Below, in pieces: positions 18,698 to 27,838 of a DNA stretch of 64,000 nt. The DNA is from Pseudomonadota bacterium. Lineage in GTDB: Bacteria > Pseudomonadota > Alphaproteobacteria > Caulobacterales > Caulobacteraceae. The stretch is from contig JAIUNU010000009.1 of the NCBI GenBank assembly GCA_020161365.1, positions 124,001 through 188,000 of the forward strand, written 5' to 3'. A program made the translations under genes and the position numbers. The notes beneath the pieces are model-generated. The model was not told where the DNA came from, ran no database searches, and saw only the letters and a program-made list of their open reading frames with translations. Within the stretch, counting starts at the first letter, position 1. Every line of letters begins with the position of its first letter.

Positions 18698-20308
18698 TTG
18701 CTTTTGCAGCTTTGGGCTCGCCTTCTGGCCGTTCTGTCGGCCTTCGTGCTGTCTGTGACCGCCCTGGCCGTTCAGGCGAGCGGGCTTGAGCCCCTGTCAC
18801 CCGACGACGTCCGCTACTATCGCGCCGCATTCGCCGCCGCCGATCGCGGAGATTTCGACTCCGCCGAAGCCGCCTTCGCCAACACCCGCGATCGCAGCCT
18901 GGCCGGGCGCCTGGCCTTCGCCAAGATCATGCACCCGACGCGCTATTCCGCCAGCTATGCGGAGCTCACCCGCTGGCTGGACACCTATGGCGAGGAAGCC
19001 GGCGCAGACCGCGTCTACACCCTGGCTCTCAAGCGCAAGCCGAATGGCAAGCGCGTCGCAGCGCCGCCAACGCCCACCCTGTTCGTCGCCCACGAGAGCG
19101 GCCCGCCCCCGGCCGACAAAGGGCGCGCGGCCCGTGAAGCCTATTATTCTGGCGACGTGAAACAGGCCCTTGCCCTGGCGATCGCCGGCGGCGAGCGCTG
19201 GATCGCCGGTCTCTCGGCGATCCGCTTGGGCGACGCCGCCCAAGCCCAGGCCTTCTTCGAACAGGTCGCCGACGACGAGCACGAGGACGAGTGGCTTCGG
19301 GCGGCCGGCGCCTTCTGGGCGGCTCGCGCCGCCAGCCAGCAAGGCCACGGGGGCCAGGCGCGCGATCTTCTAATCAAGGCCGCTCAGGCGCCGCACACAT
19401 TCTACGGCATGATCGCGGGGCGCCAGTTGGCGCTCGCGGGCGTCAGCGTCCCCGAGCCTCAGGAAGACCCGATCGCCACCCTGCTCTCTCGCGCCGCTTA
19501 CACCGGCCCGAACACCGAGTCGCTGAACGCCCTGGTCACCGCCGATCCTCGCGCCCGCCGCGCCGCCGCCCTGGCGCAGATCGGCCGCTGGCGCGAAGCG
19601 GGCCTGGAACTCCGCGCTGGGCTTTCCCTTGCGGACACCGAGTCGCTGCGCGCCGACTGGACGACCCTGGCCCTGGCCCTGAACGCCAAGGCGCCGCTGA
19701 ACGCGGGCCGCCCCGTGCGTCGTGTCGGCGGAGAGGACTATCCGCTGCCGCCTCTGGATCCCATCGGCGGGTTCACGATCGACAAGGCGATGGTCTACGC
19801 CCTGGTTCGGCAAGAAAGCCGCTTCGACCCCCTCGCCGTCTCCAACGCTGGCGCCGTGGGACTGATGCAGGTTCGTCCGGTTTCGGCCGCCGACGTCGTG
19901 GGCGACGACAAGCTGCGCACCGACAACACCCCCTTGTTCGACCCGGCGTTCAACCTGCGGGCGGGACAGGATTATTTCACCTGGCTGATGGACCGTGGCC
20001 TCAAGAGCCCCGACGTTCTACGCGCGGTGGCCGCCTATAACGGGGGCCCAGCCACCCTGAACCGGACTCTCGCCCAACTCGGCGCCGACTGCGACAGCCT
20101 GCTGTTGATCGAGAGCCTGCCGTTCAAGGAAACCCGCAACTACGTCGAGAAGGTGATGGCCAGCTACTGGACTTATCGCCGACTGATGGGCGCGGAGAAC
20201 AAGACGCTGGACGCCGTCGCCAGCGGCGCGCGGACGGTGGACTTCCGCCTCGATCCGCAGGTTGAGATGCCGACCACCATCGACCAGCTGATGGCGCAGC
20301 TGCCGTAA
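18698..20308 (+). CDS. soluble lytic murein transglycosylase
   Basis: A 536-residue exported enzyme. A signal peptide is followed by a helical TPR-like superhelix and a C-terminal SLT domain. The catalytic glutamate is E373 in VRQESRFDP, followed by GAVGLMQV and AYNGGP. It cleaves peptidoglycan with 1,6-anhydro product formation. The frame is open from a TTG at 18620, inside the UDG gene, but the TTG at 18698 is chosen: GGGGAG lies 7-8 bases upstream and it opens directly into the signal sequence. Confidence 0.9.
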   Translation: MLLQLWARLLAVLSAFVLSVTALAVQASGLEPLSPDDVRYYRAAFAAADRGDFDSAEAAFANTRDRSLAGRLAFAKIMHPTRYSASYAELTRWLDTYGEEAGADRVYTLALKRKPNGKRVAAPPTPTLFVAHESGPPPADKGRAAREAYYSGDVKQALALAIAGGERWIAGLSAIRLGDAAQAQAFFEQVADDEHEDEWLRAAGAFWAARAASQQGHGGQARDLLIKAAQAPHTFYGMIAGRQLALAGVSVPEPQEDPIATLLSRAAYTGPNTESLNALVTADPRARRAAALAQIGRWREAGLELRAGLSLADTESLRADWTTLALALNAKAPLNAGRPVRRVGGEDYPLPPLDPIGGFTIDKAMVYALVRQESRFDPLAVSNAGAVGLMQVRPVSAADVVGDDKLRTDNTPLFDPAFNLRAGQDYFTWLMDRGLKSPDVLRAVAAYNGGPATLNRTLAQLGADCDSLLLIESLPFKETRNYVEKVMASYWTYRRLMGAENKTLDAVASGARTVDFRLDPQVEMPTTIDQLMAQLP

Positions 20309-20343
20309 CCGCGTTCGCCTGGCTGCGTTGGCGCTTGGCGAGC

Positions 20344-20811
20344 CTAGTAGGTCAGAGGCTTGGCCTTCAGGGTCTTTGAAAGGCCCTTCTCATCCAAGGC
20401 TGCGCCCTTCGGCCAGTCCAGCCGACGCAGCAAGACGCCGTGCGCCCTGGGCTTGAGACGCCCCCAGAGGCCGCCAGGGGCGATCAGAGCCGCTGGCGCG
20501 CCCGCGCCGCCCGCCAGATGCCGCTCCACCGGTTCGCGCCAGCCCTCGCGCAGCACGGTGTCCGATCGAAGCGTCAGGATCCAGTCGCCGCGTGCGACGG
20601 CGACGCCGGCCGCCAGGCGATCCTGCACATTCCCAGGCTCTCGCAACAGTCGCGCGCCACTGTCTTCGGCCAAGGCGTCGACGCCGACCTCGTCGCCCGC
20701 GACCAGCACCACCTCTTTGACGAGACCATCCACGGCGGCGGGCACCAGCATGGCCATCTGGGCGGCGAGGCCTGGAAGGTCTTCAGAGGCGATGAGGACA
20801 ACAGAGATCAT
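20344..20811 (-). CDS. short glycosyltransferase-like (GT-A fold) protein
   Basis: A 155-residue protein starting MISVVLIASED. The pattern of an N-terminal Rossmann-like strand, a mid segment ARGDWILTLRSDTVLREGW resembling the nucleotide-sugar/DxD region of family 2 glycosyltransferases, and its short length suggest a minimal GT-A domain. Sugar transfer is not assured because the acceptor half is missing. It is convergent with the lytic transglycosylase and lies 52 bp downstream of the radical SAM gene on the same strand. Confidence 0.65.
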   Translation of the reverse strand: MISVVLIASEDLPGLAAQMAMLVPAAVDGLVKEVVLVAGDEVGVDALAEDSGARLLREPGNVQDRLAAGVAVARGDWILTLRSDTVLREGWREPVERHLAGGAGAPAALIAPGGLWGRLKPRAHGVLLRRLDWPKGAALDEKGLSKTLKAKPLTY

Positions 20812-20863
20812 GCCCCTGCTTCGCGACCCACGGCCGCCGGGTCAAGAGTATGGCCGCGTCCGC

Positions 20864-21946
20864 TTAACTGAAGAGATCCATCTGCGCGTTGGCCGGTCGG
20901 GGCGGCTTGAACTGATTGATGTCCAGCGCCGTCCACGGCTGATCGAGGCCGAACTTCTTGACCGCCAGGTGAAACCGTTGCCGCAGAACCTCGGCGACGG
21001 GACCATCGCCGACCATTCGATCCCCCCATGCGGCCCTGTAAACTTCGCCAGAACGGATCTGCCGAACCAAGGACATCACCTTGCGGGCGCGATCGGGATG
21101 GTCAGCTTCGAGCCATTCCTCGAACAACTGGGCGACCTCGCGGGGCAGGCGTAGCGCGACATAGCCAGCGCCACGCGCGCCCGCCTTTGCGGCGGCTTCC
21201 AGCACCGCCTCGACCTCGTGGTCGTTCAGCCCTGGAATAGCCGGCGCGAACATGACGGTCACCGGCACGCCCGCCTCGGTGAGCCGTCGCACCGCCTCGA
21301 CGCGCTTTCCGGGTGTGGCCGCGCGCGGCTCCATACTTCGCGCCAGGCGACGATCCAACGTGGTGATCGAGATCGCGACGCGGGTGAGCCCCCGCGCGGC
21401 CATGCGGCTCAACACATCCAGGTCGCGCAGGATCAGCGCGGACTTGGTGATCAGCGTGAACGGATGACCGAACCGCTCCAAGGTCTCGATCACCTGTCGG
21501 GTGACGCGCAGGCTCTTCTCGTCGGGCTGATAGGGGTCGGTGTCGCCGCCGATATGGATCGTGGCGGGCTTGTAGCCTGGCTTGGACAGTTCCTTGGCGA
21601 GCAGTTCGCCAGCCTGTGGCTTGAAAAAGATCTTGCTCTCGAAATCCAGGCCCGGCGACAAGCCCAGATAGGCGTGGGCCGGCCGGGCATAGCAGTAGAT
21701 GCAGCCGTGACTGCACCCGCGATATGGATTGATCGAGCGGTCGAAGCCCACGTCCGGGCTTTGGTTGCGGGCGATGATCGTCCGCGACTTCATGGGTTGG
21801 AGCTGAGTGACGATCTGCGCGGGCTCCTCGTCCGCGCTCCAACCGTCGTCGAAGGCCTCCCGAACGTGCGACTCGAAACGCCCCGTTCGGTTGGATTTGG
21901 CGCCGCGCCCTCGCGCGGCGGGTCCCAGTTTCGCAGCCTCGGCCAT
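20864..21946 (-). CDS. radical SAM protein, PA0069 family
   Basis: A 360-residue radical SAM protein. The cluster motif CxxxCxxC is C78-SHG-C82-IY-C85. The preceding NQSPDVGFDRSINPYRGC is typical of the spore-photolyase-like PA0069 family. SAM cleavage to a 5'-deoxyadenosyl radical is expected; the substrate is unknown. The protein probably has only one Fe-S cluster. It has 134 bp of its own upstream region and precedes the GT-like gene. Confidence 0.88.
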   Translation of the reverse strand: MAEAAKLGPAARGRGAKSNRTGRFESHVREAFDDGWSADEEPAQIVTQLQPMKSRTIIARNQSPDVGFDRSINPYRGCSHGCIYCYARPAHAYLGLSPGLDFESKIFFKPQAGELLAKELSKPGYKPATIHIGGDTDPYQPDEKSLRVTRQVIETLERFGHPFTLITKSALILRDLDVLSRMAARGLTRVAISITTLDRRLARSMEPRAATPGKRVEAVRRLTEAGVPVTVMFAPAIPGLNDHEVEAVLEAAAKAGARGAGYVALRLPREVAQLFEEWLEADHPDRARKVMSLVRQIRSGEVYRAAWGDRMVGDGPVAEVLRQRFHLAVKKFGLDQPWTALDINQFKPPRPANAQMDLFS

Positions 21947-22080
21947 GGATCAATGATGGGCGATTGATGCGAACATAACAAGAACATTTTCTGCCCCGGC
22001 GGGCTAAGCGAACCCTCTGTCTTCGGCCGCGACGCGATCAAGGTATTGGCGAATGTTGGCCGCTTCGGCCGCCGTGTTGG

Positions 22081-23115
22081 CTAAGGAACCTTGGCGACCG
22101 CGACCGCGCGGTTCAGGGTGACCACCGGTGACGGCTGCATGATCTCCAGGGTGGCGTAGAGCTGATCGATGCCCGACCAGTCGGTGTCCTGCGCCCGCGT
22201 CGCGCGCGCGTGCAGCGCGGCGATGGCGGCCTGAACCTGATAAGGTCCCGGCGCGCGCTTGAGCATGGCCTTGTCGATCAAGGCCAAGCCTTCATCGATC
22301 ATCCTGCGATTCCAGAGACTTCGATCCTGATCCTCCAGAAGGATCGCGGCGCCGTCGTCAGCGAAGCGGGCGTCGGAACGGGCGTGCTGGAGTAGCAGCA
22401 GCGCGGTCAGCCCCATCATCTCCGGTTCGGCGGGGAACAGGCGCAGGAGCAGGCGCGCCAGACGGATCGCCTCGTCGCACAAGGCGCCCCTGGCCTCGAC
22501 CGCCTTGCCGCTCGCCGAGTACCCCTCGTTGAAGACGAGATAGATCATAGCCGCCACCGCCCCGAAGCGCTCGGCGCGCTCAACGGGCCCCGGCGCCTCG
22601 AAGGGCGCATCGCCGCCGCCGATCCTGGCCTTGGCTCGGGTGATGCGCTGCTCCATCGCCGCCTCGCTGACGACGAAGGCTCGCGCGATCTCGCGAACCG
22701 AAAGTCCGGAGACAATGCGCAGCGCCAGGGCGATCTGTTGTGTGGCCGGCAGATCCGGATGGCAGCAAATGAACAACAGCCGCAGCACGTCGTCGCGATA
22801 GTGCGCGCTGTCCAGCCGCTCAGCCGCCTCGACCTCGGCGTCTTCCAGATCGGAAAGCAGATGCTCAGGCGGCAGCGCCGTGTTTCGGCTGGTCTTGCGT
22901 ATCGCGTCGATGGCGGCGTTACGGCCGACAAGGATCAGCCAGGCGGCCGGATCGCGGGGCGGACCGTTCTTCGGCCAAGCCTTCAAGGCGCGCAGGCAGG
23001 CGTCCTGAAAGGCCTCCTCGGCCGCATCCACGTCGCGGAAGTAGCGCACCAGGGCCGCCATAGCTTGGGGCCGAGCGGCGGTGATCGCCCCCTCGATCCA
23101 GCTCAGCTCGGTCAC
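22081..23115 (-). CDS. ECF42-like RNA polymerase sigma factor, C-terminus apparently truncated
   Basis: An ECF sigma factor of the group with a long C-terminal extension. Region 2 (about 15-75) shows VDAAEEAFQDACLRALKAWP and region 4 (about 125-165) shows LSVREIARAFVVSEAAMEQR. The GTG at 23115 overlaps the YCII stop (GTGA), so translation is coupled. Relatives run to about 400 residues with a TPR-like tail; this one ends at residue 344 right after PVVTLNRAVAVAKVP. Downstream, another frame reads NTAAEAANIRQYLDRV, resembling the lost tail. A deletion with frameshift is inferred. The longer open frame to 23538 is an artefact over the YCII gene. Confidence 0.85.
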   Translation of the reverse strand: MTELSWIEGAITAARPQAMAALVRYFRDVDAAEEAFQDACLRALKAWPKNGPPRDPAAWLILVGRNAAIDAIRKTSRNTALPPEHLLSDLEDAEVEAAERLDSAHYRDDVLRLLFICCHPDLPATQQIALALRIVSGLSVREIARAFVVSEAAMEQRITRAKARIGGGDAPFEAPGPVERAERFGAVAAMIYLVFNEGYSASGKAVEARGALCDEAIRLARLLLRLFPAEPEMMGLTALLLLQHARSDARFADDGAAILLEDQDRSLWNRRMIDEGLALIDKAMLKRAPGPYQVQAAIAALHARATRAQDTDWSGIDQLYATLEIMQPSPVVTLNRAVAVAKVP

Positions 23116-23483
23116 GCGCCGGCCGGACCAGGCTGGAACATCGCGATCGGACGGATCTCGTAGGATCCGCCGGGATTGGCCTTGCCCAGATCCTTGGCGA
23201 CCTGGAGGGCGCCGTCGAGCGACTCGCAGTCGACGACATAGAAGCCCAGCAACTGTTCCTTGGTCTCGGCGAAGGGACCGTCCAGCACCAGGGGCGGTTC
23301 GCGGTCCTTGCGCAGGGTGGTCGCCGCCGTGGTCGGCATCAGGCGCGCGACCGGCCCTAGTCGCCCCTCCTGAGTCAGGCGCTGTTGCACCACGCCCAGC
23401 TTCTGCATAACCGCCTCGTCCTCCTCCTTGGACCAAGCGCAGACGACGTCCTCTTGGTTGTAGCAAAGAATGGCGTAGAGCAT
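23112..23483 (-). CDS. YCII/DGPF domain protein
   Basis: A 123-residue YCII-family protein with the DGPF motif at residues 68-71. DGPF proteins are the recognised genomic partners of ECF42 sigma factors, and here the sigma gene overlaps its stop by four bases. The molecular role of the partner is not established; YCII domains have an enzyme-like ferredoxin fold. The start at 23483 is the only sensible one and has GGAGG-type sequence upstream (from GAGGAGGAGCGCC). Confidence 0.9.
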   Translation of the reverse strand: MLYAILCYNQEDVVCAWSKEEDEAVMQKLGVVQQRLTQEGRLGPVARLMPTTAATTLRKDREPPLVLDGPFAETKEQLLGFYVVDCESLDGALQVAKDLGKANPGGSYEIRPIAMFQPGPAGA

Positions 23484-23559
23484 CGGCGCTCCTCCTCATC
23501 TCGTCCCTAGGACGCACGACTATGCCCGTTTCCGACACGAGGCCGGAACGCTTTTGGCT

Positions 23560-24567
23560 TCAGCCGCCGAGGGCTCGCAGACGGCGGCGGATCGGTTCGT
23601 CATAGAGCTTGAGTACTGACCAGGCGCCCGCAACGATGACGCCCATCGCCACCAGGGCAAAGCCAAACGGATAGCCCTCACCGCCGACCGCGCGGAACCC
23701 TCGCAAGAGCAATTCCCAACCCAACCAATGGAGGGCGTATAGCGGATAAGAGATCGCGCCGCCGAAGCGGCAGAGCGCGCCGGTAAGACCGCTCGGATCG
23801 CGACGCCCGGCCAGCACCATGAGCGGGAAGACGACACTGACGCAGGCGAAGTCGTAGAGCCAGTTCAGCGGCGTCCAGGGCGCGCAGACGACCGCGCTGA
23901 GCATGATCGCCAATAGCCAGACTGGCGCCGTCCAGGTGGTGAAGGCCTGGATGCGATAGCAGCCCCAACCCAGCAAAAACGCAAAGATCGTCCGCAGGAA
24001 GCTGATGACGAAAGTGCCTCGATCCCATCCGGTCAGGACCCCGCCCATGCCGTAGGCGACATAGAGCATCACCGGCGCAAGCAGCACGACCATCAGGACG
24101 TGCCCCAGAACGCCCAACCGGCGCAGCGGATACCAAGCCGCCCCGACCGCGAGCTCGAAGAACAGCGACCAGGCCGGCGGATTCAAAGGAAAAAGTGGGG
24201 AGAATCCGTTGTCGTCGACCCAGACGCGCGGGATCATCAACAGGCCCAGCGCGAGCCAACCGGGCACGGCCTCGCGATGCTGGATGATCACGAAGGCGCC
24301 GCCCAGCATGGTCAGCGCGATCAACGGCCATAACCGCACTAACCGCTGGCGCATGAAGCCAAGCCAGCAGATTTCGCGCTTGCCGTAAGCGTGGGCCAGC
24401 ACGAAGCCCGAGAGGCAAAAGAAGAAGTCGACCGCCAGATAGCCGTGCGGGACCAGCCAGGGCCGTCCCGTCCAACTGCCGATGTGGTAGAGCATGACGC
24501 CGACGGCGGCGACGCCGCGCAAGCCATCCAGGGCCTCGTACCGCCGCCCAGCCTCGTAGACCCGCAA
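23560..24567 (-). CDS. acyltransferase 3 family membrane protein
   Basis: A 335-residue polytopic protein with the N-terminal ALDGLRGVAAVGVMLYHI motif of acyltransferase 3 (OafA/NodX-like), including the conserved histidine, and about ten membrane helices. The family transfers acetyl or other acyl groups to surface polysaccharides or lipids; the substrate is unknown. The frame starts with TTG at 24567 behind GAGGGCGAGGG. It follows the SAM methyltransferase on the same strand. Confidence 0.87.
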   Translation of the reverse strand: MRVYEAGRRYEALDGLRGVAAVGVMLYHIGSWTGRPWLVPHGYLAVDFFFCLSGFVLAHAYGKREICWLGFMRQRLVRLWPLIALTMLGGAFVIIQHREAVPGWLALGLLMIPRVWVDDNGFSPLFPLNPPAWSLFFELAVGAAWYPLRRLGVLGHVLMVVLLAPVMLYVAYGMGGVLTGWDRGTFVISFLRTIFAFLLGWGCYRIQAFTTWTAPVWLLAIMLSAVVCAPWTPLNWLYDFACVSVVFPLMVLAGRRDPSGLTGALCRFGGAISYPLYALHWLGWELLLRGFRAVGGEGYPFGFALVAMGVIVAGAWSVLKLYDEPIRRRLRALGG

Positions 24568-24621
24568 ACCCTCGCCCTCGTACTCGCCCCTGATTAGCCG
24601 GGCTAGCGCGCTGCTGGCAAC

Positions 24622-25689
24622 TCAGGCCACAGGCTTCTCGAACAACAGGGCCTTGGTCAGAAAGGCGCGGTCTTCAGCAACCAGACGCAGTCCCTCCTCC
24701 GCAAAGAGACCGACCAGGTCAGTCTCGGCGTAGCTACTGTAGTAGGGCTCGTGAAAATAGACGGGAAACGCCTCCAAAAGCCGCGCAAGCTCGGGCGTGT
24801 CCGCGGGCTGCACGGAGTCGACCAGAACAACCACACCACCTGGCTTCAGGACCCGCGCCAGACTGGCCGCCACCAGAGGCCGCACGCGCGTCGGCAGTTC
24901 GTGGAAAAGATAGACGCAAGTCACCGCATCCAATGAGGCATCGGCGAACGGCAGGGCCTCGGCCTTGGCCTTCACGCCGCCGACGCCAGCGCGCTTCCGA
25001 GCCTTGGCGAGATAGGCTTCGGACAGGTCCAACCCCGCCAGAGCCGCGCGCGGAAAGGCCGCTTTCAGGTCCTTGAGGAAAGCGCCCGAACCGCACGCCA
25101 CATCGACAATCTTCGCGTCGCGATGATCGCGGCCGCGCCAGTGACGGGCTAACAGCGAAAGGCCGCGGCGCCGCATCGCCGCCGCCGTGCCGGAGAACAG
25201 CGCCTCGACCTGGGCGTCATAGCGCCGCGCGCTCTCCGCCGTGAACCAGCCGCCCGACTGGAAATGGAAGTTTTGCCGATAATAGTTTGGATAGATTGAA
25301 CTATCCGCAGCACTTCGCACCTCGGCTCCGTCGCCCTTGCGGCGGCGCTGGTCGACCTCGAAGGCGTCCGCGATAAAGTCCGCCGCCTCGCGCAAGGCCG
25401 TCGAGGGACGGGTTGGGCCATCCTCCAGGGCGGGATAGAGACCAGCGGCGACATCGCGCGCATCCTTCTCGAAGGCTTCGAGATAGGCGCGCCGCAAGCG
25501 TGTGGGAACGGGTGGCGGGGTGGTTGGGTCGAAGCGCCGGGTCTGCGCCCCTTGGGTTGGCTTCGTCAGCGCGCGAGCAAGGCCACCCGTCGCCGTCCAC
25601 CAGGTGGCCTTGACCGCCGCCTTGGCGCCCTGCCCCAACGCGTCGACCGCGAAGGCGGACCGTTTGCGCTCGCTCCCAGAGTGGACCAT
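24622..25689 (-). CDS. class I SAM-dependent methyltransferase
   Basis: A 355-residue protein with a class I methyltransferase domain in its C-terminal half: motif I VDVACGSGAFLKDL (near 196-209), LAGLDLSEAYL after it, and ALPFADASLDAVTCVYLFHELP. The N-terminal 150 residues are helical and not recognised. It begins 6 bp after the RlmD-like gene and is probably cotranscribed with it. The substrate is unknown. Confidence 0.85.
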   Translation of the reverse strand: MVHSGSERKRSAFAVDALGQGAKAAVKATWWTATGGLARALTKPTQGAQTRRFDPTTPPPVPTRLRRAYLEAFEKDARDVAAGLYPALEDGPTRPSTALREAADFIADAFEVDQRRRKGDGAEVRSAADSSIYPNYYRQNFHFQSGGWFTAESARRYDAQVEALFSGTAAAMRRRGLSLLARHWRGRDHRDAKIVDVACGSGAFLKDLKAAFPRAALAGLDLSEAYLAKARKRAGVGGVKAKAEALPFADASLDAVTCVYLFHELPTRVRPLVAASLARVLKPGGVVVLVDSVQPADTPELARLLEAFPVYFHEPYYSSYAETDLVGLFAEEGLRLVAEDRAFLTKALLFEKPVA

Positions 25690-25695
25690 CGCCCT

Positions 25696-26943
25696 CTACC
25701 GCGTGAAGACTCCGACCAGTTCAATATGGGGCGACCAGACGAACTGGTCCACCGGCGTCACCCTCACAAGCTTGAAGCCGGCGTCGACCAGCACACGCGC
25801 ATCCTTGGCGAAGGTCTGGGGGTTGCACGAGACGCCAACCACCTTGGAGACCTTGGACTTGGCGATCTCCACCGTCTGCTCGGCGGCCCCGGCGCGGGGC
25901 GGGTCGATGACGACGACATCGGTCTTGGCCAGCTCGGTGCTCAGCACCGGACGACGCACCAGATCACGCGCCTCGGCGGTGATGGGCTTGAGGCCGGGCG
26001 TGGCGCCGACGGCGGCCTTCAGGGCCGCGATCGCCGGCGCGCTCATCTCGGCAGCATAGACCGGCGCCACCTCGGCGAGGCGGAAGGTGAAGGTCCCGAC
26101 CCCGCAATAGAGATCGGCGACACGCCCCGCGCCTTGAGCCTCGGCCACGGCGAGTTCGACCATCGCCTTTTCGGCGGCGGGCACCGCCTGTAGGAAGCTG
26201 CCAGGCGGCAGGGCGACGATGGCGGGGCCCAGCTTCACCAAGGGCTGGCGCGCGCCATAGATCGTTTCACCGGCCAGGGTGACCCGCGCAAAGTCCCCCT
26301 CGCCCGCGGCCATCGCGGCGCGCATGCGGGCGTCGGCGGAGAGCCCCCCGCTTTTGCGCTCAACGCCCGTGATGTCTATGTCCAGGCCCGTCGCGGTAAG
26401 CGTGACGTGCAGGGTCGGCGCGGACTTGGGATGTTCAAGAAAGGGTTCAGCGAGACGCGCCAGCGCTGGCAGCGCGGCCACGAGGCGCGGGTCGGTGACG
26501 GGGCACTCTTCGAGCGGCACGAGGTTCCAGGAACGCCGCTCCTTGAAACCAAGCCGCGCCCCCTGCCCCTTGCCGCCTTTGCGGGCGTGCAGCGCCACCC
26601 GACGTCGCGAGGCCGGCGGCGCGGCGAAGGTCGGCAAGATCTCGGTCTCCAGGCCCTCCATCGACAGCTGGATTCGGACCTGTTCGGCTTTCCAGGCGCG
26701 ATAGGGTTCGCCCGCCCAATGCTGGAGCGCGCACCCGCCGCAGACCCCGTAATGGCGGCAAGGCGGCGCCACGCGATCAGGACTTGGTGTCACGATCTCG
26801 ATCACCTCGCCGCGCGCGCCGTCGAACTGCGCGGAAACGGTCTCGCCCGGAAGAGTCAGCGGAATGAAGGCGGGCTTGCCGTCGGCGGTGCGCGCGAGCC
26901 CGTCGCCCTGGGCGCCGATGGCGGTGATCGTCAGGTCTTGCAT
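25696..26943 (-). CDS. 23S rRNA (uracil-C5)-methyltransferase, RlmD/RumA family
   Basis: A 415-residue RNA m5U methyltransferase. An iron-sulphur site C62-x5-C68-x2-C71 with a later cysteine (LEECPVTD), the SAM motif DLYCGVGTFTF, and the catalytic segment VVVIDPPRAG with SCNPQT are all visible. By family it methylates U1939 (or U747) of 23S rRNA. A short TRAM-like N-terminus is present. The start at 26943 (MQDLTITAIGAQGDG) replaces a longer open frame to 27063 that is not conserved in type. It leads the minus-strand run toward the acyltransferase. Confidence 0.9.
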   Translation of the reverse strand: MQDLTITAIGAQGDGLARTADGKPAFIPLTLPGETVSAQFDGARGEVIEIVTPSPDRVAPPCRHYGVCGGCALQHWAGEPYRAWKAEQVRIQLSMEGLETEILPTFAAPPASRRRVALHARKGGKGQGARLGFKERRSWNLVPLEECPVTDPRLVAALPALARLAEPFLEHPKSAPTLHVTLTATGLDIDITGVERKSGGLSADARMRAAMAAGEGDFARVTLAGETIYGARQPLVKLGPAIVALPPGSFLQAVPAAEKAMVELAVAEAQGAGRVADLYCGVGTFTFRLAEVAPVYAAEMSAPAIAALKAAVGATPGLKPITAEARDLVRRPVLSTELAKTDVVVIDPPRAGAAEQTVEIAKSKVSKVVGVSCNPQTFAKDARVLVDAGFKLVRVTPVDQFVWSPHIELVGVFTR

Positions 26944-27126
26944 CCGCCGTCCATACCCCAAAAACGGGGCTTGAGGGCGACTGGGGGAAGTTTTTGTGTG
27001 GAGGAGAACGAAGCTGAATATCTCCGTCAGCCCCCGTTCATGTTGGCGGCGCCAGAACTTCACTTAACGGATGGGCGTGGCGGCCGACGCGATGCGACGG
27101 CAGCCCTTAAAAAGACAGCTTTTCTC

Positions 27127-27771
27127 ATGACCATGATCGCCTCCAAGAGCAGGACCTCCAAGATGAAGACCGTTCTGGGCGTGACCGCCGCCCTCGTCTG
27201 CGGCGTGCTGACGCCGACCCTGGCCTCGGCCCAGGCCTATGGCTCGCAAAGCTACGGCGGCGCGTACGACCGCCAAGGCTACTACTATGATCCGTGCCAG
27301 CGCTCGACCACGCAGCGCGGCACGGGCGGCGGCTTGGCCGGCGCGGGCATCGGCGCGGCGATCGGCAGCGGCGTGGCCGCACGGGGCGCCAAGACCGAGG
27401 GCGCTGTGTTGGGTGGTCTGCTCGGCGCGGTCATCGGGTCGAACATCGGCAAGAACTCGGCCGCCTGCACCTCCGGTCGCACGCCACCGCCGCCGTCGGC
27501 CTACAACAACTCCTACAACGGTTCCTACAGTGACCAGGCCTACCGCTACGGCTCGTATGACGACGCCCGCCGCGACGCCGCCCGCGACAGCTATTACGAG
27601 CGCAGCTACGAACGCCATGACGGCTACCGGGTCGACAACCGCACCCAGCAGGCGGACGTCAACGGGTGCACCCTAGCCGAAAGCCCGATCTATCTGCCGG
27701 ACGGCCGCGTCCAGAAGCGCTTCGTGCGCGTCTGCCCGGACTCCAACGGCAAGTATCAAGTCGTCGATTAA
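27127..27771 (+). CDS. secreted/lipid-facing glycine-zipper protein
   Basis: About 214 residues: a signal peptide (core MKTVLGVTAALVCGVLTPTL), a Tyr/Gly-rich stretch (SQSYGGAYDRQGYYYD), a glycine-zipper pair (GLAGAGIGAAIGSGVAARG and GLLGAVIGSNIGKN), a Tyr/Arg/Asp-rich region and a conserved-looking C-terminal YLPDGRVQKRFVRVCPD segment. Glycine-zipper 2TM proteins associate with the outer membrane. Three ATGs are usable (27127, 27133, 27163); 27163 would start exactly at the signal peptide behind AGGA, so the true start is uncertain. Confidence 0.8.
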   Translation: MTMIASKSRTSKMKTVLGVTAALVCGVLTPTLASAQAYGSQSYGGAYDRQGYYYDPCQRSTTQRGTGGGLAGAGIGAAIGSGVAARGAKTEGAVLGGLLGAVIGSNIGKNSAACTSGRTPPPPSAYNNSYNGSYSDQAYRYGSYDDARRDAARDSYYERSYERHDGYRVDNRTQQADVNGCTLAESPIYLPDGRVQKRFVRVCPDSNGKYQVVD

Positions 27772-27796
27772 GCCCGGCGATCTCTTGTGGAAGACC

Positions 27797-27830
27797 ATCG
27801 GCCGCCCCTCGTGGGCGGCCGATTTCGTTT
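27797..27830 (+). terminator. hairpin terminator between glycine-zipper gene and tlyA
   Basis: ATCGGCCGCCC (27797-27807) pairs perfectly with GGGCGGCCGAT (27813-27823), followed by TTCGTTT. It lies between convergent genes and may serve both. Confidence 0.65.
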
Positions 27831-27838
27831 CAGGTCGG

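Noticed and set aside
22081..23538. 485-residue single sigma-factor frame
   Set aside because: The first 141 residues are out-of-frame reading of the YCII gene; the sigma factor begins at the GTG at 23115.
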